Positions 46,075-54,714 of a stretch of DNA of 64,000 nucleotides are shown piece after piece. The translations under genes and the position numbers were made by a program. The stretch covers positions 100,207 through 164,206 of the forward strand of contig NZ_JACXBW010000012.1 of NCBI RefSeq assembly GCF_014712225.1, written 5' to 3'. The stretch's first letter is position 1. Every line of letters starts with the position of its first letter. Source of the DNA: Pseudarthrobacter sulfonivorans (lineage in GTDB: Bacteria > Actinomycetota > Actinomycetes > Actinomycetales > Micrococcaceae). The notes beneath the pieces are model-generated. The model had not been told where the DNA came from. It did not search any database and worked only from the letters and a program-made list of their open reading frames with translations.

Positions 46075-46947
46075 ATGACTCTCGCTTCCACCGCCGCCCA
46101 GTCCCCCGCCGCTGCTCCCGCCGTCGTCCTGACGATCGCGGGCTCCGAAGCCACCGGCGGGGCCGGCGCCCAGGCGGACCTGAAGACATTCCAGGAACTG
46201 GGTGTGTTCGGCATCGCCAACCTCACCTGCATCGTGTCCTTCGATCCGAAGGACAGCTGGAACCACCGGTTTGTGCCGGTGGACCAGCAGGTGATCGCGG
46301 ACCAGCTGGAGGCCACGACGGCGGCGTACAGTGCCGTTGCCGGGGCGCCCTCTGTGCCCGGCCGGCCGGTCCTGGACACCGTCAAGATCGGCATGTTGGG
46401 CAGCCCTGCCACCATCGGCACCGTGGCAACCGCATTGGAGGCGGGCGCGTTCCGGAACGTGGTCCTGGACCCGGTGCTGATCTGCAAGGGCCAGGAACCG
46501 GGCCATGCGCTGGACACCGATCAGGCCCTGAAGGCGAAGATCCTGCCGCTGGCCACGTTCGTCACGCCCAACCACTTCGAGGCGGAATCGTTGTCCGGCC
46601 TGGCGATCACCGACGTCGAATCCCTGAAGGCCGCGGCCATCCGCATCCATGAGCTCAGCGGCGCCGCGGTGCTCGCCAAGGGCGGGGTGCGGCTGGCGGG
46701 TCCGGACGCCGTCGACGTTTACTACGACGGCGAGACCCTCGAGGTCCTCAGCGCGCCCAAGGTGGGCGAGGCGGCCGTTTCCGGTGCCGGCTGCTCGCTG
46801 GCCGCAGCAGTGACTGCCGAGCTGGCCAAGGGCGCCACTCCGCTGGAGGCTGCCCGGACCGCCAAGGAATTCGTCACAGCGGGCATCCGCAACCGGGTAG
46901 CCTCAGGCGCCCCCTTCGACGCGCTCTGGCAGGGCGGCGGGCGCTAA
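46075..46947 (+). CDS. pdxK: Pyridoxal/pyridoxine kinase, ThiD-like
   Basis: This 290-residue ribokinase-fold enzyme has GSEATGGAGAQADLKTFQELGVFG at the N-terminus, VKIGMLGS, VTPNHFEAESLSG and the C-terminal anion hole AVSGAGCSLAAAVTAEL. Gram-positive ThiD-like enzymes of this type phosphorylate pyridoxine, pyridoxal and pyridoxamine. The usual GAGD catalytic Asp is replaced by the Cys-containing GAGC found in that subgroup. CAGGAT (46063-46068) is 6 nt before the ATG, so the mRNA is probably leaderless. Confidence 0.83.
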   Translation: MTLASTAAQSPAAAPAVVLTIAGSEATGGAGAQADLKTFQELGVFGIANLTCIVSFDPKDSWNHRFVPVDQQVIADQLEATTAAYSAVAGAPSVPGRPVLDTVKIGMLGSPATIGTVATALEAGAFRNVVLDPVLICKGQEPGHALDTDQALKAKILPLATFVTPNHFEAESLSGLAITDVESLKAAAIRIHELSGAAVLAKGGVRLAGPDAVDVYYDGETLEVLSAPKVGEAAVSGAGCSLAAAVTAELAKGATPLEAARTAKEFVTAGIRNRVASGAPFDALWQGGGR

Positions 46948-46968
46948 CCCACTCCCTGCCCCATCAGA

Positions 46969-47067
46969 CGCTCTCTCACTTAATGCGGGTTTTTCGACGA
47001 CGCTCTCTCACTTTTTTCGGGAAAGTGAGAGAGCGTCGTCGTTTTTCCTGCATTAAGTGAGAGAGCG
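46969..47067. repeat. 99-bp nested palindromic element, copy 2
   Basis: Outer arms CGCTCTCTCACTTAATGC (46969-46986) and its inverse (47050-47067) flank inner CGCTCTCTCACTTT/AAAGTGAGAGAGCG arms. It lies between the convergent pdxK and poxB genes. Spacer bases differ from the other copies, and arm bases are conserved. Confidence 0.85.
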
Positions 47068-47081
47068 TTTCGGTTTTTCCC

Positions 47082-47132
47082 GCGACGCGCCGGACGGTGC
47101 GACGCGCCGGACGGTGCGACGCGCCGGACGGT
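47082..47132. repeat. 17-bp tandem repeat, three units
   Basis: GCGACGCGCCGGACGGT is repeated three times without change (47082-47098, 47099-47115, 47116-47132), and a degenerate fourth unit follows. It fills the gap between the 99-bp element and the poxB stop. No function is apparent. Confidence 0.85.
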
Positions 47133-47169
47133 GCGGCGGACCGGACCCGGACGCTGAACGCGCGGAAGC

Positions 47170-48918
47170 CTAGCGCCGCGGAAGGTTCCGCAAATTGCTC
47201 CGGGCCATGCTGACCGCTTCACCGGCACCGCGGTTCAGCACCACCTTGGACATGGCGGTGGCGAAACCCAGCATCTGAGTGCCGGAGACCTTCGGCGGCA
47301 GCGAGAGCGCCTGCGGATCCGTCATCAGTTCCACCAGCGACGGGCCGGGATGGGCGAACGCTGCGCGGTAGGCTCCTTCGATCTGCGCCGGATCGGCGAC
47401 CCGCACGGCGTGGAAACCCAGCGCACGCGCGACGCCGGCGTAATCGGCGTCGGGCACGTCCACCCCGAAATCGGGGAGCCCGTCCACCAGCATTTCGAGC
47501 TTGACCATGCCCAGCGTGGAATTGTTGAAGACCACCACGTTGACCGGCAGCTTGTGGGCGGCCACCGTGATGAGCTCGCCCAGCAGCATCGACAGGCCGC
47601 CGTCGCCCGATACCGAGATGACCTGGCGTTCGGGAAAGGCCAGCTGGGCGCCGATGGCGTGCGGCAGGGCGTTGGCCATGGAGCCGTGCAGGTAGGAACC
47701 GATCAGCCGCCGCGTGCCGAGCGGGTTGATGTAGCGGGCGGTCCAGACGTTGCACATGCCGGTGTCAGCGGTGAAGATGGCGTCCTCGGCGGCCACCTGG
47801 TCCAGCAGGGAAGCCGCGTATTCAGGATGGATGGGCTGCTTCTTCTCCACCTTGCGGGTGTAGGCACGGACGGATTTGTTCATCAGCCGGTCGTGCTTCT
47901 TCAGCATCTGGTCAAGGAACCGGCGGCTCTTTTTGGCCTTCACCAGCGGCATCAGCGCGGCAAGGGTGGGCAGCACGTCGCCATGGACAGCGATGTCGAC
48001 ATCGGTCCGCCGGCCCAGCCTGTGGGCAGCACGGTCCACCTGGGCGGTGCGGGTCTCCGGCAGGAACTGGTCGTAGGGGAAGTCCGTGCCCAACAGGATG
48101 AGCAGGTCAGCGTCCTCAATCCCCTCGGCCGCCGCACCGTACCCCAGCAGGCCGGTCATGCCAATGTCGAAGGGGTTGTTGTACTGGACGAAGTCCTTGC
48201 CGCGCAGCGAGTGGCCGATGGGCGCGTTGATGAGCTCCGCGAGGGAAATCAGTTCGTCATGGGCGCCCGCCACGCCGGCCCCGGCGAAGATTGCCACCTT
48301 CCCGGCCTCGTTGATCGCGTCGGCAAGTTCCCGGACGCTGGCCGGATCCGGGGTGAGCGTGGCGCGCCGGAACGTCGCCGGCAGCGGCGTCCCGGCCGTC
48401 GCTTCCAGCCCGGCGATATCACCGGGCAGCGTGACGACGGCCACTCCCCCGAGGCCGAAGGCGTGCTGGATGGCGCTGTGCATCACGCGCGGCGCCTGCT
48501 CGGCAGTGCTGACCATTTCCGAATAGACGGAGCACTCGTTGAAGAGCCGGTCCGGATGGGTTTCCTGGAAGAAGCTGCTGCCGATCTGCTTGCTGGGAAT
48601 GTGGGACGCGATGGCGAGCACGGGAGCGCCGGAGCGGTTCGCGTCGTAGAGTCCGTTGATCAGGTGCAGGTTGCCGGGCCCGCAGGAACCCGCGCAGACT
48701 GCCAGTTTCCCCGTCAGCTGGGCTTCGGCCGCGGCGGCGAAGGCGGCGGCTTCCTCATGCCGGACATGGACCCAGTCGATGCCGCCCTCCCTGGAGCCTC
48801 CCGTTTTCCGCACGGCATCGACGATCGGGTTCAGGCTGTCGCCCACAATCCCGTAGATTCTCTGCACGCCGGCAGCCATGAGTTGTTCGATGAGCTGGCT
48901 GGCGAGTTCCTTGGCCAT
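47170..48918 (-). CDS. poxB: Pyruvate dehydrogenase (quinone)/PoxB-type ThDP enzyme
   Basis: The protein has 582 residues from ATG 48918, with CGGGAG upstream. It has the three-domain ThDP fold: an N-terminal IYGIVGDSLNPIVDAV with the catalytic-Glu block VRHEEAAAFAAAAEAQLTG, a central FAD-type domain, and C-terminal GDGGLSMLLGELITVAAHKLPVNVVVFNN binding Mg-ThDP. PoxB oxidatively decarboxylates pyruvate to acetate and CO2, passing electrons to quinone. It stands alone, flanked on both sides by 99-bp palindromic elements. Confidence 0.9.
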   Translation of the reverse strand: MAKELASQLIEQLMAAGVQRIYGIVGDSLNPIVDAVRKTGGSREGGIDWVHVRHEEAAAFAAAAEAQLTGKLAVCAGSCGPGNLHLINGLYDANRSGAPVLAIASHIPSKQIGSSFFQETHPDRLFNECSVYSEMVSTAEQAPRVMHSAIQHAFGLGGVAVVTLPGDIAGLEATAGTPLPATFRRATLTPDPASVRELADAINEAGKVAIFAGAGVAGAHDELISLAELINAPIGHSLRGKDFVQYNNPFDIGMTGLLGYGAAAEGIEDADLLILLGTDFPYDQFLPETRTAQVDRAAHRLGRRTDVDIAVHGDVLPTLAALMPLVKAKKSRRFLDQMLKKHDRLMNKSVRAYTRKVEKKQPIHPEYAASLLDQVAAEDAIFTADTGMCNVWTARYINPLGTRRLIGSYLHGSMANALPHAIGAQLAFPERQVISVSGDGGLSMLLGELITVAAHKLPVNVVVFNNSTLGMVKLEMLVDGLPDFGVDVPDADYAGVARALGFHAVRVADPAQIEGAYRAAFAHPGPSLVELMTDPQALSLPPKVSGTQMLGFATAMSKVVLNRGAGEAVSMARSNLRNLPRR

Positions 48919-49038
48919 GGTGCACACTCCCGCGATCAGGTTGATGGGCTGACTGGTTAATGGCTGACTGGTCGATGACCCGACAGAGCCAATATAGTCC
49001 CGCAGCCTGAACGCGCGTCAGGACCCCCGCCCGGCGGA

Positions 49039-49137
49039 CGCTCTATCACTTAACGCAGGAAAACCCGGAACGCTCTCTCACTATTCTCAAGAAAGTGATA
49101 GAGCGTCCGGGAAAAATCCGCATTAAGTGAGAGAGCG
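49039..49137. repeat. 99-bp nested palindromic element, copy 3
   Basis: Outer arms CGCTCTATCACTTAACGC (49039-49056) and GCATTAAGTGAGAGAGCG (49120-49137) are nearly complementary. The inner pair is CGCTCTCTCACTAT/AAGTGATAGAGCG. It lies in the 314-bp gap between the poxB start and the MFS gene end. Besides it and the following terminator hairpin, the gap holds only the poxB upstream region (48919-49038), where I see no clear promoter. Confidence 0.85.
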
Positions 49138-49155
49138 TCCTGATGCGGTGAGCGG

Positions 49156-49183
49156 ACGACGGCGGGTGGGCACCCGCCGTCGT
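49156..49183 (-). terminator. Hairpin terminator downstream of the MFS gene
   Basis: ACGACGGCGGGTG (49156-49168) is perfectly repeated inverted at 49171-49183 with a 2-nt loop. It lies 50 bp beyond the stop of the minus-strand MFS gene. There is no T-run, as usual for high-GC actinobacterial terminators. Confidence 0.65.
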
Positions 49184-49232
49184 ACGTCACCCAAAACTCT
49201 TCCAACCGGGGTCTCCCCCGGAACCCGAAACG

Positions 49233-50618
49233 CTAGGCGCTGACGAAGTCCTTGTCGCTGTCCTTGGCCGGGCCGTTCCAGGCGTCGCCCTGCTCGCGGT
49301 CCAGGTGGGTGGCTTTTTTGTTCTTCAGCGCGAAGATGTAGACCACCAGGGAGATGGCGATGCCCACCGTGATGTAGGTGAACAGCACCTCCACCTGCCC
49401 GGCTTTCTGCAGCGCGGCACCCACCAGCGGCGTGGTGCCGCCGAAGAGGGAGTTGGCGATCGCGTAGCCCAGCCCAACGCCGAGGGCGCGGATGGAGGCC
49501 GGGAACAGTTCGGCCTTCACCAGGGCGTTGATGGACGTGTAGCCACCCACAATCAGCAGGCCGCCCATCATGAGCAGGAACGCCATGAACGGGTCCTTGG
49601 TGCCGGCCAGGGTGGAGAGCAGCGGCCACGTGAACAGGACACCCGTGATGCCGAACCACAGGAGCAGGGGCTTGCGGCCCACTTTGTCCGAAATGATGCC
49701 GTAGACAGGCTGCAGCAGCATAAAAATGAACAATGCCCAGAAGCTGATGACCGACGTCTGCTCCTTGGGGATTCCGCTGGTGTTCTGCATGAAGGACAGC
49801 GTGAAGTTGGTGTACGTGTAGAAGGCCATGGTGCCGCCGAGGGTGACGCCGATGCAGATCAGCAGTGCCTTCCAGTGCTTCGTGAAGAGGAGCTTCAGGG
49901 TGCCCGGCTGGGCCTCGCCCTCGACCCGGACGTGGGCAGCAGCTGCCTGCTCTGCGGAGATGGTCTCCTCCATGGAGCGCCGGAGCCACAGGACCACAAG
50001 GGCTGCCACGCCGCCGATGGCGAACGGGATACGCCACCCCCATTCACCGAGGGCCTCCTTGCCCAGCGTGCTTTCCAGGACCACCAGGGTAAGCAGTGCC
50101 AGCATCTGTCCGCCGATCAGCGTGACGTACTGGAAGCTCGAGAAGAAGCCGCGGCGCTTGGCCGTGGCCGCTTCGGACATGTACGTGGCACTGGTGCCGT
50201 ATTCGCCGCCCACCGAGAATCCCTGGAGCAGACGGATCAACACGAGCAGGATCAGCGCCCAGGTCCCAATCACGTCTTTAGTGGGGAGCACGGCAATGGC
50301 AAACGAGCCTGCGGACATCATGGTCACGCTGAGGGTCAGTGCCGCCTTGCGGCCGTTCCTGTCCGCATAACGGCCGAAGAACCAGCTGCCAATCGGGCGC
50401 ATCAGGAAGGTCACGGCGAAAACGGCCATGGCCTCCAGGTTGCTCTGCAGGGGGTCTGCGGAGCTGAAGAAGTGGGACGCGAAGTACGCCGAAAATGCGG
50501 TGTAGATGTAGACGTCGAACCACTCCACGAGGTTGCCCGCGGAGCCCTTGAGGATGTTGCCCACGGCCTTGCGCGTCTGGGCTGCCTCACTCGGGACTTC
50601 GGTTTGCTGGGTGCTCAT
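49233..50618 (-). CDS. MFS transporter, metabolite:H+ symporter type
   Basis: This 461-residue carrier has 12 helices: N-terminal GSAGNLVEWFDVYIYTAFSAYFA, the GRYADRNGRKAALTLS loop motif and RLLQGFSVGGEYGTSATYM in helix 4. These mark the proline/betaine/dicarboxylate MHS subfamily. AGGAAGG lies upstream of ATG 50618. A small coupled frame ends on its start codon. It is divergent from a two-component system with a TAXI binding protein, which is a plausible regulator of its expression. Confidence 0.88.
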   Translation of the reverse strand: MSTQQTEVPSEAAQTRKAVGNILKGSAGNLVEWFDVYIYTAFSAYFASHFFSSADPLQSNLEAMAVFAVTFLMRPIGSWFFGRYADRNGRKAALTLSVTMMSAGSFAIAVLPTKDVIGTWALILLVLIRLLQGFSVGGEYGTSATYMSEAATAKRRGFFSSFQYVTLIGGQMLALLTLVVLESTLGKEALGEWGWRIPFAIGGVAALVVLWLRRSMEETISAEQAAAAHVRVEGEAQPGTLKLLFTKHWKALLICIGVTLGGTMAFYTYTNFTLSFMQNTSGIPKEQTSVISFWALFIFMLLQPVYGIISDKVGRKPLLLWFGITGVLFTWPLLSTLAGTKDPFMAFLLMMGGLLIVGGYTSINALVKAELFPASIRALGVGLGYAIANSLFGGTTPLVGAALQKAGQVEVLFTYITVGIAISLVVYIFALKNKKATHLDREQGDAWNGPAKDSDKDFVSA

Positions 50619-50692
50619 CGCTGAACCTTCCTAAGCTGCGGCGCCGCGGTTTCCTGGCTTAAATTCCTGCTGTCCATGGCAACATTGCCCAT
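50615..50692 (-). CDS. Small 25-residue frame coupled to the MFS gene
   Basis: ATG 50692 follows a strong GAGGAGG by 4-5 nt. The frame encodes MGNVAMDSRNLSQETAAPQL and five more residues, and its TGA overlaps the ATG of the MFS gene (ATGA). This exact coupling plus the Shine-Dalgarno suggests that it is translated, either as a leader that gates MFS translation or as a tiny protein. Sequence conservation is unknown to me. Confidence 0.45.
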   Translation of the reverse strand: MGNVAMDSRNLSQETAAPQLRKVQR

Positions 50693-50876
50693 GGTTCCTC
50701 CTCGACATTGACGGTCCTCCGCACACGCCGAGGGACTCCTCCAAGCTATGCGTGATGCACAGCACAGCCAACGTGGGAGGGCTTTTCCTAACACTTCCTT
50801 AGGTTTCACCGGGGCCGGGGGGTAATCTCCAAAGCGGGCAGATTTTGGTGCCCAGTCAACGAAAAGGGACCGGACC

Positions 50877-51545
50877 ATGGAATTGCTGATCGTCGAGGAC
50901 GACGACGCCATGGCATCCGCGCTGGCCGCAGCGGTGCTGACCGCAGGCCACAATCCCACCCGCGTAGCCCGCGGGGCCGATGCCCTGCTGGTCCACCGGA
51001 AGTTCGGCGTGATCCTGCTGGATCTGGGGCTCCCGGACATGGATGGGCTCGACGTACTGCGGAAGTTGCGCCAGGTCACCCCGGTTCCCATCCTGATCCT
51101 GACAGCGCGCGACGACGAACGCAGCGTGGTGCTCGGGCTGCGGTCAGGAGCGGATGACTACCTCGTCAAGCCGGTGAAGCTGGTTGAGTTGCTCGCCCGC
51201 ATCGAAGCGGTCACCCGCCGCGCGGGCCGCCACTTCGACGCACCGCAGCGGAGCATCGTGCTGCGGGATCTGGAGATTGACCTCGAACGGCGGGTGGCAA
51301 CCCGTGGTTCCGACGAGTTGCCGCTGACGGCCACAGAGTTCGACCTGCTCGCCCTGTTGGCCAGCCATGCGGGTTCGGTGGTGACCCGGGAACAGATCCT
51401 GGATGCGCTGTGGGGAGACGCCTTCGTGGCCTCCTCCCGCGCGCTCGACGTGCACCTGACCGGGCTACGGGCGAAGCTCCAACTGCCGGGATTCATCATC
51501 AACGTCCGCGGCGTGGGCTACCGGATTGAGGCGGACCCCGCGTGA
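50877..51545 (+). CDS. OmpR-family response regulator
   Basis: The 222-residue protein has a receiver domain with acidic pair EDDD at 7-10, phosphoacceptor Asp 49 in VILLDLGLPDMDG, and the Lys of DDYLVKPVK near 100. A C-terminal winged helix follows (LPLTATEFDLLALLASHAGSVVTREQILDALWGD). It overlaps the histidine kinase gene by 4 bp (GTGA). The likely targets are its own operon and the divergent MFS transporter gene. Confidence 0.93.
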   Translation: MELLIVEDDDAMASALAAAVLTAGHNPTRVARGADALLVHRKFGVILLDLGLPDMDGLDVLRKLRQVTPVPILILTARDDERSVVLGLRSGADDYLVKPVKLVELLARIEAVTRRAGRHFDAPQRSIVLRDLEIDLERRVATRGSDELPLTATEFDLLALLASHAGSVVTREQILDALWGDAFVASSRALDVHLTGLRAKLQLPGFIINVRGVGYRIEADPA

Positions 51546-53038
51546 AGCTGCGCGTCCTGGGCATCCTCAGCGTGCTGTCCGTCCTGTTGGTTATCCTGGG
51601 CTCCACCGCCATCCTCGCGTCCGTCAGCCGGGAACTGACCCAGGAACTCCAGATCAAACGGGTGACCGCGCTTAACCGGTTCGCGCAGGTGGCCTTCGAC
51701 GCTGCAGCTGCCGATGAGTCCGAGGGGCTTCAGACGGAGATGGACAGGTACTCCGAACTCTACGGCGAGGGAGTCCTGATCCGCCTCCAGGGCGGGACGC
51801 TGCGGTCCGGCGGCCTGAGCGAGGACAGGGCCGACGTCGGTGGTGCGCTGGCGCGGGCCAACCTGAACCTCAGCGACACCACCCTTGCTCCGCTCCAGCC
51901 GTTCGGACCGGCCTCGGAGGTGCTCTCCCGGTCCTTCGGCAGCGCCAGCCAGGTGTTGGGCGAGGTGATCCTGGAAGTGGACCTGGAAGCGGCCCGGCAG
52001 AAACTGCGGGAGCGGTGGCTGCTGGTCGGCCTGGCAGCGGCCGCGCTCGCTGCGGTGCTCCTCCTTGCTGCGGCGCGGGTGACCGGATGGGTGCTGCGCC
52101 CGGTCCACCGGTTGAACTCCGCGGTGACGGAACTTGAGGCCACCGGCCGGACAGGTCAGCTTCCGGAGGACGGGCCGCCGGAGCTGCGGGAACTGAGCCG
52201 TTCCTTCTCCACGATGGCCCGGACCGTCAGCAACAGCCTGGAATCCCAGCGGCAGCTGATCGCTGACACCTCGCACGAACTGCGCAACCCGGTGGGCGCC
52301 CTGCGGCTCAGGATCGATCTGCTGCAGCTGGAACTGCAGACCGTGCGCCAGAAAGATGCTGCAGCGGGAGTCCTGGCAGAGCTGGAACACGTGGAAGGGA
52401 TCCTCGAGGGGGTGCTCAAGCTGGCGGCGGCCGAGCACCGGGCGGGTGAAGACTCTGCCCGGAGTCCGGCGGGCGCCTCCCGGCGTCCTTTGGGCGGCGC
52501 GCAGGGTCCCCTTGATCCCTACCCGATCCTCCAGGAAGAGGCGGAGCGCGCCGGACCTGCGGCACGGCGCAGCGGAGCGACCATCCTGTTGCACAGTCCG
52601 CCGGAACCGGCCGCGCACACTGTCTGCCACCCCGCCGAGCTCGCCCAGATGGTGGCGGAACTGATCAACAACGCCATCAAGTACGCGCCGGGTGCCCACA
52701 TCTCAGTCGCTGTCCGTCCGCGTCCGGGCGCGGTGTGGATCGAGGTGGCCGACGACGGGCCCGGGCTTTCCGCCGACGGACGGGCAGCAGCCACCGGCCG
52801 GTTCTGGCGCTCGCCGCGGAACCGCGGGACCCGCGGTTCCGGCCTGGGCATGACCATCGTGGACAAGCTGGCGGCGGCCAACGGCGGCCGCCTGGTGCTC
52901 GCCGCCGCCTCCCCGCACGGGCTGGTTGCGCGTCTCGAGTTTCCACAGACAGCCGCCGGGTCCGTGGAGGACGTCGCAGCGGGGCACGAGGCGGCAGCAG
53001 AGCAGGATGCGGCCACTGGGAAGGGGCAGGATGACTGA
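51542..53038 (+). CDS. Sensor histidine kinase
   Basis: The 498-residue protein has two membrane helices, one near residues 5-25 and another near 160-185. They flank an extracytoplasmic sensor domain of about 130 residues. HAMP, HisKA (phosphoacceptor His in LIADTSHELRNPVGALRLRID) and HATPase motifs (NNAIKYAPG, ADDGPGLS, RGSGLGMTIV) follow. It pairs with the preceding regulator and is translationally coupled to a TAXI-type binding protein (8-bp overlap), suggesting a binding-protein-assisted sensor. Confidence 0.92.
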   Translation: MKLRVLGILSVLSVLLVILGSTAILASVSRELTQELQIKRVTALNRFAQVAFDAAAADESEGLQTEMDRYSELYGEGVLIRLQGGTLRSGGLSEDRADVGGALARANLNLSDTTLAPLQPFGPASEVLSRSFGSASQVLGEVILEVDLEAARQKLRERWLLVGLAAAALAAVLLLAAARVTGWVLRPVHRLNSAVTELEATGRTGQLPEDGPPELRELSRSFSTMARTVSNSLESQRQLIADTSHELRNPVGALRLRIDLLQLELQTVRQKDAAAGVLAELEHVEGILEGVLKLAAAEHRAGEDSARSPAGASRRPLGGAQGPLDPYPILQEEAERAGPAARRSGATILLHSPPEPAAHTVCHPAELAQMVAELINNAIKYAPGAHISVAVRPRPGAVWIEVADDGPGLSADGRAAATGRFWRSPRNRGTRGSGLGMTIVDKLAAANGGRLVLAAASPHGLVARLEFPQTAAGSVEDVAAGHEAAAEQDAATGKGQDD

Positions 53039-54047
53039 CCCCAACCGGACCCGCGGCCTTCCCCGGCGGGACGCCCTCAAGGCAGGCCTCGCAGCCGGCC
53101 TGACCGGGCTGCTGCTTCCCGGGCTCAGTGCGTGCACCCCGGACGACCGTCCGGACACTGTGACCGTGGCCGGCGGCGAACCGGGTGGGTTCTACCTGGA
53201 GTTCGCCGGGCTGCTGGCGGAGTCCCTGCAACGCCACGGCGTCGCAGGCCAGGCCACCGCACTGACCACCGGCGGCAGCCTGGATAACCTTGAATTCCTG
53301 CTCTCCGGCAAGGCAACGTTCGCGGTCGCACTCTCTGACTCGGCGGCCCAGCGGGCAGCGGCAGGCGACGCCACCGCCGTCGGAATTTCCGCCGTCGGGA
53401 AGGTCTATGAGAACTACGTACACTGCGTTGTCCGGAGGGACAGCGGCATCCTGGACATTGCCGGGCTGGCCGGCCGGACCGTGGCTGTCGGGGAACCCGG
53501 GTCCGGGACGTCGCTGACCACTCCGCGCCTGATCGAGGCTGCCGGGTTGAGCTCCTCCGCTGGTGGAACTGGCACGCCAGTCGCCGCCGGTACGGTCACC
53601 GTGCTGAATCTCGGGCTCAACGAGGGCCTTGCGGCACTGCAGAACGGGTCGGTTAATGCGCTGTTCTGGTCCGGCGGCGTGCCCACCGCGGCCATTGCGG
53701 CTGCCCATAACAATGCGGGCCTGCGGCTGCTGGACCTCTCCCCGCTCCTCCCGGCGCTGCGCGCCAAACATGGCGTCTTCTATGACCGCGTCCTGATCCC
53801 GGAGGGTGCCTACCCCGGCATTCCGGCGGTCTGGACGGTGGGGGTGGCGAACCTCCTCCTGTGCCGGAGCGACGCGGATGCCCGCACGGTGAAAAAGACG
53901 GTCGAGATCCTGGTGGGTCACGCGGAGGAACTGATCCCGCGTTCCAGCCTGGGCGTCCAGTTCCTGAGCCCCGAGTCGCTGATCAACACACCGGGCCTGC
54001 CGCTCCACCCCGCCGCGGCCGCCGCCTACCGCGACCTCCACGGGTGA
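53031..54047 (+). CDS. TAXI-family TRAP-type solute-binding lipoprotein
   Basis: The product has 338 residues from ATG 53031, which overlaps the kinase stop by 8 bp. The N-terminus has a twin-Arg-like PRRDALKAG followed by a lipobox-like LSAC. The mature part opens VTVAGGEPGGFYLEFAGLLAESL and contains LTTGGSLDNLEFLLSGKATFAVALSDSA, the TAXI hallmark. No TRAP membrane subunits are nearby, so it probably presents a ligand (perhaps a carboxylate) to the sensor kinase. Its stop codon lies in sequence shared with the boundary of another 99-bp element. Confidence 0.88.
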   Translation: MTDPNRTRGLPRRDALKAGLAAGLTGLLLPGLSACTPDDRPDTVTVAGGEPGGFYLEFAGLLAESLQRHGVAGQATALTTGGSLDNLEFLLSGKATFAVALSDSAAQRAAAGDATAVGISAVGKVYENYVHCVVRRDSGILDIAGLAGRTVAVGEPGSGTSLTTPRLIEAAGLSSSAGGTGTPVAAGTVTVLNLGLNEGLAALQNGSVNALFWSGGVPTAAIAAAHNNAGLRLLDLSPLLPALRAKHGVFYDRVLIPEGAYPGIPAVWTVGVANLLLCRSDADARTVKKTVEILVGHAEELIPRSSLGVQFLSPESLINTPGLPLHPAAAAAYRDLHG

Positions 54048-54052
54048 TGGAA

Positions 54053-54151
54053 CGCTCTATCACTTAATGCAGAAAAACCCCGATCGCTCTCTCACTTTCC
54101 CCAAGAAAGTGAGAGAGCGTCCGGGAGAAACCCGCATTAAGTGAAAGAGCG
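54053..54151. repeat. 99-bp nested palindromic element, copy 4
   Basis: Outer arms CGCTCTATCACTTAATGC (54053-54070) and GCATTAAGTGAAAGAGCG (54134-54151) flank an inner CGCTCTCTCACTTTC/GAAAGTGAGAGAGCG pair. The preceding TGATGGAACGCTCT also precedes copy 5. It lies directly after the TAXI gene. Confidence 0.85.
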
Positions 54152-54169
54152 TCCGGGGGTGGTGAGGGG

Positions 54170-54197
54170 ACGACGGCGGCCCGCCAGCCGCCGTCGT
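54170..54197 (+). terminator. Hairpin terminator after the TAXI gene
   Basis: ACGACGGCGGC (54170-54180) is perfectly inverted at 54187-54197 around a 6-nt loop. It resembles the hairpin at 49156 in sequence and again follows a 99-bp element. From here to 54450 I see no gene. That stretch probably holds the promoter and leader of the sulfonate operon. Confidence 0.6.
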
Positions 54198-54450
54198 ATG
54201 TTCCGCAGCCTCGAGGCAGCAAGCGTGAATGCGCGGTTTCCAGTCACATTAACCACGGTTGCGGATCAAGGCGCGCTGTTGCCCCGTTGGTCCCTTAAGT
54301 GGCGCCATAAGTAGCGTGGTTTCGTCCCGTTTCGCTTCCGTTGCGCAGTGCTGGCCAAGGCCCGGAGACCGTGCTTGAGTGGGTTCCACAGCCCACGCAG
54401 GGCAACACAGAACAGCCCTCAGAACGCACCGGAACGAACAGGAGGACCCC

Positions 54451-54573
54451 ATGCCGGAAGCAACTATCCGCATGAAACGCGACCCTACCTCCGGTGCGGC
54501 CTGTTGCCGCTCCGAACGAACGTGCCGCATGCGCGGCGCCGGCCCCGGCTTCATGTCCGGCGCCGCCAACTAG
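54451..54573 (+). CDS. Cys-containing leader peptide of the sulfonate operon
   Basis: ATG 54451 sits 5 nt after a perfect AGGAGG. The 40-codon frame contains ACCRSERTC, with two adjacent and one nearby Cys codon, then ends at TAG 54573, 141 nt before the ABC transporter gene. Actinobacterial sulfur-acquisition genes often have short upstream frames with Cys-codon runs that sense cysteinyl-tRNA supply. Ribosome stalling or coupling here would raise transporter expression when cysteine is short. The frame and its Shine-Dalgarno are visible; the regulatory role is inferred. Confidence 0.65.
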   Translation: MPEATIRMKRDPTSGAACCRSERTCRMRGAGPGFMSGAAN

Positions 54574-54714
54574 CCGCTGGCAGCTGACCGGCGCGCGGCT
54601 GGTCCCTACGCTTTCCCTCCGGCCCCGCTCCGCGGGCCAGCTCCGCTGCGCCCACAATCCGCCTTCCCACGCACACGCCCCCATGCCCCCACGCCCCGCA
54701 TCGAAAGGCCAGCT

